From Cloacimonetes bacterium UBA5456 (GTDB lineage: Bacteria > Cloacimonadota > Cloacimonadia > Cloacimonadales > Cloacimonadaceae), in NCBI GenBank assembly GCA_002427325.1, contig DIQS01000042.1, forward strand, positions 15,753 to 28,417: a stretch of DNA of 12,665 nucleotides, written 5' to 3'. Of the stretch, positions 1 to 5,183 are shown one piece after another. Below the pieces are notes generated by a model. The model was not told where the DNA came from. It worked only from the letters and a program-made list of their open reading frames with translations, and did not search any database. The stretch's first letter is position 1, and each line of letters opens with the position of its first letter. Both the position numbers and the translations under genes were made by a program.

Positions 1-713
1 AGGACATCAGATATTGTTTTAGACATACTTATTGGATTAAACCTTGTTTCCCATATTATACACGCAACAAAGTTTTCTTCACCAAATATCTCATTACAAA
101 TCAAACGTAAATTGTGTAATTCATTATCATCAATGGATATAAATATAAACCCTTCAGAGCTTAATAAATTCCTTGCCAACATAAGTCTAGGGAACATCAT
201 CTTAATCCAATTTGTGTGGTATCTTCCGCCTGACTCCGTGTTACTCGACAACTGGATTCCTTCCTTGCTTTGTTTAGTAAACTCAAGATAATTCGTTATG
301 TTATCAATGTAATTATCCTCATAAACAAACTCTTTCCCCGTATTATATGGAGGATCAATATAAATAAGCTTTACTTTTCCGCTATAGCTCTTTTGGAGTA
401 ACTTCAGAACTTCGAGGTTATCGCCTTCGATCATGATGTTTTGGGTGTTTTCCCAATCTACGCTATCTTCCGGACAAGGTCTCAGAGTCCCGAGGCTAGG
501 TGTAAGGGCAAGCTGTCTCGCTTTCTTTTTTCCGTGCCAGTTCAGCCCATATTTCTCATCGTTTGTATCCGTGTATTCCCCTAAGAGCTGTTTTAAGATT
601 TCAAAATCTATCTTTCCTTCGGTGAAAGCCTGAGGAAATAGCTCTTCCAGGCTTTTGATATTCTCGGCCACAGAGTTGTGGCTTTCTGCAAATTTAATAT
701 CCAATCTTTCCAT
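1..713 (-). CDS. mod: Type III restriction-modification DNA adenine methyltransferase (Mod), N-terminal part, runs off left edge
   Basis: Reading the minus strand from ATG at 713 gives 237 uninterrupted codons to the window edge. The product is the N-terminal third or so of a type III Mod subunit, which transfers a methyl group from AdoMet to adenine N6 and also provides sequence recognition for the Mod-Res complex. The start MERLDIKFAE, the stretch LRPCPEDSVDWENTQNIMIEGDN (residues 77-99, given here only to locate it) and above all the catalytic motif DPPYNTG (120-126) are typical of beta-class type III enzymes. In that class the catalytic motif precedes the AdoMet-binding motif, which would lie off-window. 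FISIDDNE (191-198) is another family signature. An AGGGGAA ribosome binding site sits 5 bases before the ATG, and the upstream gene stops 9 bases away, so Mod is third in the operon. No frameshift or simple repeat suggesting phase variation is seen in the visible part. A Res gene should follow beyond the edge; that is inference. Confidence 0.93.
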   Translation of the reverse strand, partial: MERLDIKFAESHNSVAENIKSLEELFPQAFTEGKIDFEILKQLLGEYTDTNDEKYGLNWHGKKKARQLALTPSLGTLRPCPEDSVDWENTQNIMIEGDNLEVLKLLQKSYSGKVKLIYIDPPYNTGKEFVYEDNYIDNITNYLEFTKQSKEGIQLSSNTESGGRYHTNWIKMMFPRLMLARNLLSSEGFIFISIDDNELHNLRLICNEIFGEENFVACIIWETRFNPISMSKTISDV

Positions 714-722
714 TTGTTTCCC

Positions 723-1508
723 CTAAAGCTTTTTTACGCACGCGCGGTACTTTCTTTTGAGTTCATATATTTTCGTGTTCAATTCTATTTTTTTGTCCAT
801 TTGCTTTTCTTTTTTCAAGAGAAGGCTTTGAGTATCAATCTCATTTTTTAGATTTTGGCAAAGAGTCAAGAGTTCTTTTCTTTCGTTTAAATTATCGTAT
901 TGTATATTTAGTTTTCCGCTATGTTTAAAGCATCCTTGAGCAACAAAAGCAGCTTCCCAATCTCGGTATAGCTCCAGGAAGTTAAAGTATCTTTTTCTGT
1001 CCAGTGAAAGGCTTTTGAAAAACTCAAGATCATCATCTGAAATATCATTTAGATTAAAGAATTGGCTTTCAAAATATTCTTCTACCACTGTCGCCTCTTT
1101 TTCGCTTTTACTCATTCTTTTTGAAGCTATACTAAAAAAGACTCTATCTTGAAGGTTAAAGATCAAAAGCAAGGGATAAGGGATTGCCCTGTGGATTAGA
1201 TTCACCAGCCTTGTAGTTTTTCTTTCATCTTTCAGATACACGGTTAACACAGAGATTTCTAAATACTCTCTTTCATCATCTTTATATTCACTGATGCCGG
1301 TATCTTCGGTTTTCAACACATATGACCAAATGATATGATCAAGATTTTCCTGCAAAGCCTTTTTGTCTGCATAGCTTAAAGTAGCATTGTCATAGAATAG
1401 TTTCTTATATATTCTTTTACCCACAAGGCACTTATCCGGAATTTTGAGATAAGTAAGCAGATCATCGAAACTTAGTTTTATCTTTGAATTGGCTATTGAT
1501 TTATTCAT
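723..1508 (-). CDS. DUF4391 domain protein of the defence operon
   Basis: A 261-aa soluble protein of unknown biochemical function, recognised as DUF4391. The hallmark is the central stretch with HRAIPYPLLLIF (about 106-117), followed by a beta-rich segment FFSIASKRMSKSEK (124-137) and VVEEYFES (141-148). The N-terminal third (DLLTYLKIP, 17-24) is the other conserved portion. The C-terminal 50 residues (about 209-261) are rich in Lys, Glu and Leu and read as a coiled coil, suggesting a protein-protein contact. No signal peptide or membrane segment is seen. Its ATG overlaps the helicase stop in an ATGA, so translation is coupled, and Mod starts 9 bases after its own stop. From family knowledge, DUF4391 genes commonly sit beside type III methyltransferases and PLD-helicases in defence loci. 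The role here, perhaps as adaptor or specificity factor, is inference. Confidence is high for the gene and good for the family. Confidence 0.85.
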   Translation of the reverse strand: MNKSIANSKIKLSFDDLLTYLKIPDKCLVGKRIYKKLFYDNATLSYADKKALQENLDHIIWSYVLKTEDTGISEYKDDEREYLEISVLTVYLKDERKTTRLVNLIHRAIPYPLLLIFNLQDRVFFSIASKRMSKSEKEATVVEEYFESQFFNLNDISDDDLEFFKSLSLDRKRYFNFLELYRDWEAAFVAQGCFKHSGKLNIQYDNLNERKELLTLCQNLKNEIDTQSLLLKKEKQMDKKIELNTKIYELKRKYRACVKKL

Positions 1509-4500
1509 ACGATTACCAGAAAAGTTATGACCTCAAAGTCGTCGATTCCTTTGAACGTATCTTTAGAAATCAAAGTTCCACCACCACGAAATAGACTTTC
1601 AACTCCTCTTTCCTCTGAAGCACCGGTAATGGCAGCTACCGCTTTGGCAAGCAGGTTTTTATAGAGGCTCATGTCTTTGCCTTTTTTTGTTTTTCCGTAA
1701 AACTGCTTAATAGCTTCGGGATCCGGTTGGCTTCTTCCCATAGTAAGTTTTTTAAAGATATCAACAACCTGTTTCACCTGTTCCACCTCGTATTGTAACT
1801 CTCCATCTTCAGTCACATAGACTATATAATAAGGATCCATGGCATGCATTCCGGAAGAGGCGGGTCTTAGTTTATCTGCCTTAAGACAAAATATAGCTCC
1901 GGGCTTAATATTTTCCGGGATCAAGTCATCGATTTTTGTCACAGCCATAAGTCCTAAGGGATTATTTTTCAAAGTGCCATCGTCTTTCTCCAAAAACTCC
2001 ATCAAGTCTGAACGAAATTCATTTAGAGTGAGGTCGGTGATGGAAATACTGCCACCCAAATCCTCTAAATCCAAAACTTGGTGTTGAAGTTGTTCAAGCT
2101 GTTTTCTTCTGTATTCCAGATCGTTCATTATCTCGGTATTGCTCTGCTCGATAATGTTTTCTTCACCGGTTGCAGATATGTCTAACAAGGTCATTCTGCC
2201 TGTCACTCTTGTTTCTAAGTTTATATACTCTTCCAGCTGCATATTAGGCCAGAAGTTCACCAATTGTATTTGGTCGTTTTTGGAGCCCAGCCTATCTATC
2301 CTTCCAAATCTCTGAATGATTCTAACAGGATTCCAATGTATATCATAATTTACCACATAGTCGCAGTCTTGCAGGTTTTGCCCTTCAGAGATGCAGTCTG
2401 TGCCAATCATTAGGTCTATTTCCTCTATCTGGTCAGGCGCCACTTTGCTTCTTTCCTTGGAAATAGGAGAAAAGCTTGTTAGCAAACTCGATAAATCTTT
2501 GCGTATTCCTTTCAGCGTGGTATTGTTTTCATCTTTCCCTGTTACCATTGCTGAATGTATCTTATGCTCTTTCAAAGCCCAGTCGGAGAGATTTTCATAT
2601 AGATACAATGCTGTATCTGCAAAAGCAGTAAAGATTAGCACTTTTTTGTTTGAAGGGTTTATGGGGTTTTTTATCTTTTCCGAAATTAGATTTTTCAGAT
2701 GACTCAATTTGGCATCTCTTTCTGCATCTACCATTCTGGCTTGCCTGAGGAGCTTGGCAAGCAATTTCTCATCTTCTTCAAGTTCCGATTTCCATTTGAT
2801 CTTATCCACATCTTTGATCAACACTTTGATCTTGTTTCCAATCAGGTATGGGGTAAATTCTTCGGACTCAATTTCCAGGTCTTCTATGTCCAATTCCTCA
2901 ACAAAATCCTCATCATGGCTTTCAATTTTTTCCAAAAAACCACAAACTTTATCATGCAGGTTTTCTATAGTTAAAACAAAAGATTTGATCGAGCTTTCCA
3001 TTCTCTTGAAAAGATTGACTCTCATCAAATGAATAAGACTTTCTTCTCTGTCAATTTGCCTGAATACAGAGCCTTGAGAAAGCTTTAAGTCATATTTCCT
3101 TTGGTATTCTTCCAGCTTTGTGGGCAAAACATATTTTAGCGGGGCGTACGCACTTAGGTTTAGCTTCCTGATATCTCGATTGATCTCTCTAAGAGGCGGG
3201 AATTCTCCTCTTTGGTCAATATCAGCTTTTACATTGATGGGAGGTTTACGGTCTGGGAACTGGTTAATCTCATTATCTTTGTAGTATTTGGTAATATGTT
3301 TGCGGGATCTGGCAATTGTTAAGGTGTCCAACAGCTTGAAATAGTCATAGTTCAAGCTGCTCAACAAGGATTGGGTAGTGCGTTCATCATCTTTCAAACG
3401 TAACCAAGCATTAAACTTCGTCTGAGCTTTTCTTAGGGTTTGGTCTATGCTGGAAATGCCCACTGTATTCAAGGCATCATCTAAGCCGGCATTTATAAAA
3501 GCAACCTGATTCTTCAAATCGTTCATCCTACTATTTACTGGAGTAGCAGAGAGCATCAAGACCTTTGTATTAACTCCAGATTTGATGATATCTTTCATTA
3601 ATCTTGAATAGCGAGTAATCCCATTTCTGCGGGGCGGATTGTTTCTGAAGTTATGAGATTCATCTATAACAACCAAATCATAATTTCCCCAGTTCACAGT
3701 CTCAAGATTTATCTCCCCAGAATATCCCTTAACCCTGGTGAGGTCTGAAAAACAGAGGATATCATAATTGAAGCGATCTTCCAAAAACAAGTTTCGTTTA
3801 TCGTTTATCTTGTATATAGACCAGTTTTCCCTGAGTTTCTTGGGGCACAATACTAAAACGCGATCATTTCTCAGCTCATAATACTTGATAATTGCCAAAG
3901 CTTCAAAAGTCTTTCCCAAACCTACACTATCGGCAATAATACATCCATTGTAGCGCTCTATTTTGTCTATGGCACCCAAAACTCCATCAACTTGGAACTT
4001 ATATAACTTTTTCCAAACTTCTTTATCTTTGATACCGGTCTTTAGTTTAATGATATTTTCTTCTGTATAATCTGAAAGCGTTTTTTCAAATATGCCTGAT
4101 AAGCTAAGGTAGTAAGGCAAAACCGGTGCCTGATCTTTGGAAAGCTCTTTTAATGCTTCTAATAATATGGGCTTGTAATCTAAGGTTTTATCCGGATCTT
4201 GCCACAATCTTTCAAAAGTATCTAACAAGGGTGAGGTCTGAGAAGGTTCGTCGTACAAAGAGTTCAAATTATATGAGTTCGAAGAAGCAAAACCAAAGCC
4301 CTCTGAGGTTAAGGCAGAGTTACCATGAATAGCAAAGGAGCTTCCATCCGGATTATGAACGTGGTAGAGATTGAAGTTTATAGGGTATGATGAAGCTTTT
4401 ATTTCACAATTTTCAGAGACCCACGTAGATAAGCTTTTTGCTATTTGTCTTATTTCCAAGGTGTTTCTATAGGGTCTTTCAAGCAGTATATCAGTCATAT

Positions 4501-4693
4501 CTTTGATTAAAGTGTTAGATGCATTTGGTAAAATGATCCTTAGCTTGGCAACCTTTCTCCAAGTTTTTGATAGTGCTGACAGCATAAATAATGAAATCTG
4601 ACTACTAACTATTGAGATAGAAGCATTTGGCAAAACGCAATCTAAAAGGGCTTCACCCACTCTTCCACTTGTTCTATTATCAAGAATTTTCAT
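1505..4693 (-). CDS. SNF2/RapA-like superfamily 2 helicase with N-terminal PLD-like region
   Basis: A 1062-aa DNA translocase/helicase and the first gene of the minus-strand defence operon. Residues 1-140 resemble the phospholipase-D nuclease module found on many defence helicases. HVHN (111-114) lies where HxK is expected and HGNSALTSEGFG (123-134) resembles the GSSNxTxxGL loop, but the HxK lysine is absent, so catalysis is doubtful. The motor has a Q-motif-like FQ (233-234), Walker A DSVGLGKT (255-262), Walker B DESH (344-347), SAT (382-384), motif IV VLIFTAF (685-691), motif V GTDCISEGQNLQ (764-775) and motif VI QRFGRIDRLGS (794-804). The last set is close to the SNF2/RapA type. An acidic insertion (about 590-613) lies between the two RecA lobes, and the 230-residue C-terminus is unassigned. 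A ribosome binding site AGAGG precedes the ATG by 9 bases. In the operon it probably acts as an ATP-driven translocase alongside the DUF4391 protein and Mod; that is inference. It resembles DISARM-type SNF2 helicases but no other DISARM genes are seen. Confidence 0.9.
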   Translation of the reverse strand: MKILDNRTSGRVGEALLDCVLPNASISIVSSQISLFMLSALSKTWRKVAKLRIILPNASNTLIKDMTDILLERPYRNTLEIRQIAKSLSTWVSENCEIKASSYPINFNLYHVHNPDGSSFAIHGNSALTSEGFGFASSNSYNLNSLYDEPSQTSPLLDTFERLWQDPDKTLDYKPILLEALKELSKDQAPVLPYYLSLSGIFEKTLSDYTEENIIKLKTGIKDKEVWKKLYKFQVDGVLGAIDKIERYNGCIIADSVGLGKTFEALAIIKYYELRNDRVLVLCPKKLRENWSIYKINDKRNLFLEDRFNYDILCFSDLTRVKGYSGEINLETVNWGNYDLVVIDESHNFRNNPPRRNGITRYSRLMKDIIKSGVNTKVLMLSATPVNSRMNDLKNQVAFINAGLDDALNTVGISSIDQTLRKAQTKFNAWLRLKDDERTTQSLLSSLNYDYFKLLDTLTIARSRKHITKYYKDNEINQFPDRKPPINVKADIDQRGEFPPLREINRDIRKLNLSAYAPLKYVLPTKLEEYQRKYDLKLSQGSVFRQIDREESLIHLMRVNLFKRMESSIKSFVLTIENLHDKVCGFLEKIESHDEDFVEELDIEDLEIESEEFTPYLIGNKIKVLIKDVDKIKWKSELEEDEKLLAKLLRQARMVDAERDAKLSHLKNLISEKIKNPINPSNKKVLIFTAFADTALYLYENLSDWALKEHKIHSAMVTGKDENNTTLKGIRKDLSSLLTSFSPISKERSKVAPDQIEEIDLMIGTDCISEGQNLQDCDYVVNYDIHWNPVRIIQRFGRIDRLGSKNDQIQLVNFWPNMQLEEYINLETRVTGRMTLLDISATGEENIIEQSNTEIMNDLEYRRKQLEQLQHQVLDLEDLGGSISITDLTLNEFRSDLMEFLEKDDGTLKNNPLGLMAVTKIDDLIPENIKPGAIFCLKADKLRPASSGMHAMDPYYIVYVTEDGELQYEVEQVKQVVDIFKKLTMGRSQPDPEAIKQFYGKTKKGKDMSLYKNLLAKAVAAITGASEERGVESLFRGGGTLISKDTFKGIDDFEVITFLVIV

Positions 4694-4767
4694 TGCATGA
4701 CCTCTAATTTCATAGGATTAAACTACTCAATCTAAATCCATCTCCCTTCTTGTTTGATGCAATTTCA

Positions 4768-4796
4768 AAGTTATTAATCTTCACATTTTCTGTCAA
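4768..4796 (-). promoter_or_regulatory. candidate promoter of the helicase-DUF4391-Mod operon
   Basis: On the minus strand a perfect TTGACA (4796 to 4791) is followed after 17 bases by TAACTT (4773 to 4768), which matches TATAAT at three positions. Transcription would begin near 4761 and leave a leader of about 70 nt before the helicase ATG at 4693. The -35 is perfect and the spacing ideal, but the -10 is poor, and the box overlaps the end of the small ORF at 4774-4869. The call is tentative. Confidence 0.35.
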
Positions 4797-4869
4797 CATC
4801 AAAATCAATTTTCAACTTATTTTTCAATGTTTTCTTCATTTCATTGTAATAAGACTCTTTTCTTTTCAC
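4774..4869 (-). CDS. small lysine-rich ORF (31 aa) upstream of the defence operon, uncertain
   Basis: A GTG-initiated frame of 31 codons on the minus strand, preceded by GGAGG with a 6-base spacer, the best ribosome binding site in the intergenic region. The peptide starts MKRKESYYNEMKKTLKNK and ends DRKCED. It is strongly basic in its first half and acidic at the end, with no membrane segment. An in-frame TAA lies six codons upstream, so it is not the tail of a longer frame. It lies 80 bp before the helicase start in the same orientation. It may be a small regulatory or leader peptide, the remnant of a truncated gene, or chance. I recognise no family. The evidence is only the ribosome binding site and position. 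Confidence 0.3.
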   Translation of the reverse strand: MKRKESYYNEMKKTLKNKLKIDFDVDRKCED

Positions 4870-4887
4870 GAGGTTCCTCCATTTTTA

Positions 4888-4896
4888 TGCTATAAT
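4888..4896 (+). promoter_or_regulatory. extended -10 box (TGCTATAAT) reading toward the palindrome
   Basis: TGCTATAAT is a perfect extended -10 element (TGn plus TATAAT). No good -35 lies 16-18 bases upstream, which extended -10 promoters can tolerate. Transcription would start near 4903 and run through the 114-bp palindrome, giving either a long structured leader for the gene at 5184 or a separate small RNA. No terminator is visible directly after the palindrome, so the leader reading is simpler. Function is inferred. Confidence 0.35.
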
Positions 4897-4925
4897 GGGT
4901 CAATCTTTCCCAAGATGGGGCTCTC

Positions 4926-5039
4926 ATCCAGCCCTCTTCCCTACTGGGTTCTGGTGATGATGTGGTCATGATAAGCTCATCGCCATGAGCACATCATGAC
5001 CACATCTATAGCTGAACCCCATAAGGAAGGAGTGGGTAT
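4926..5039. repeat. large imperfect palindrome with a 48-nt core hairpin
   Basis: The core is perfect: GATGTGGTCATGAT (4959-4972) pairs with ATCATGACCACATC (4993-5006). After a 2x2 mismatch, GCTCAT (4975-4980) pairs with ATGAGC (4985-4990) around the tetraloop CGCC (4981-4984). Outside a symmetric 7x7 internal loop, GGGTTC (4946-4951) pairs with GAACCC (5014-5019). The flanking 26-base arms (4926-4951 and 5014-5039) match as inverted copies at 17 of 26 positions. No T-run follows on either strand, so it is not an intrinsic terminator. It could be a structured RNA, a cruciform or protein-binding site, or the heart of a small mobile element. Confidence 0.8.
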
Positions 5040-5089
5040 CTCATTACTTTAGAGACAATTAAGCAAAGAGATTTAAAAGATGAGAAATG

Positions 5090-5113
5090 CGTGCCATATA
5101 TCCCGTGCCATAT
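5090..5113 (+). promoter_or_regulatory. 10-bp direct repeat upstream of the nuclease promoter, possible operator
   Basis: CGTGCCATAT occurs exactly at 5090-5099 and again at 5104-5113, a 14-bp repeat period. The second copy ends six bases before the TTGACA box at 5120. Placement just upstream of a -35 suits an activator or repressor binding site. The binding protein is unknown. Confidence 0.4.
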
Positions 5114-5119
5114 TTTATC

Positions 5120-5145
5120 TTGACACATCAATCCCTCTATATAAT
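5120..5145 (+). promoter_or_regulatory. candidate promoter for the HsdR_N-DUF4357 gene
   Basis: TTGACA (5120-5125) and TATAAT (5140-5145) are both perfect hexamers but only 14 bp apart, shorter than the usual 16-18. Either the hexamers work poorly or need an activator, or a different -35 (for example around 5117-5122, 17 bp away) is used. The gene's ATG follows at 5184 with GAGAGGAAG (5172-5180) as ribosome binding site. Confidence 0.45.
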
Positions 5146-5183
5146 CTTGGGAAAATCCGATAATAGATGCTGAGAGGAAGAAA

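Larger units (their letters stand above)
4906..5154. repeat. 249-bp segment bounded by 11-bp perfect inverted repeats, possible MITE-like element
   Basis: TTTCCCAAGAT at 4906-4916 and its exact reverse complement at 5144-5154 bracket the segment. The trinucleotide ATC flanks both sides directly (4903-4905 and 5155-5157), as a 3-bp target-site duplication would. Inside lie the large palindrome, a 10-bp direct repeat and an outward promoter-like box near the right end. It carries no transposase. This layout fits a non-autonomous miniature element, but a single copy in one window cannot prove mobility, and the repeats could instead be paired regulatory sites. Confidence 0.3.
4694..5183. other. 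490-bp divergent intergenic region between the Mod operon and the nuclease gene
   Basis: This AT-rich stretch separates two divergently transcribed genes. It contains, left to right: a weak minus-strand promoter candidate (4768-4796), a 31-codon minus-strand ORF (4774-4869) with a strong ribosome binding site, an extended -10 box reading right (4888-4896), one arm of an 11-bp inverted repeat (4906-4916), a 114-bp imperfect palindrome (4926-5039), a 10-bp direct repeat (5090-5113), a TTGACA/TATAAT pair (5120-5145) and the second inverted-repeat arm (5144-5154). No tRNA-like structure or long gene is seen. The density of symmetric elements is unusual for a plain promoter region. Confidence 0.8.

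Noticed and set aside
521..535. Homopolymer in mod as a phase-variation tract
   Set aside because: Only six identical bases with an intact reading frame; too short to be a convincing slippage tract.
4750..4971. 73-codon plus-strand frame in the intergenic region
   Set aside because: It crosses the inverted-repeat arm and the palindrome, has no ribosome binding site and has an unconvincing composition; it is antisense to the better-supported small ORF.
4926..5039. Palindrome as an integron attC site or intrinsic terminator
   Set aside because: It lacks the GTTRRRY/RYYYAAC core boxes of attC, and no T-run follows the stem on either strand.
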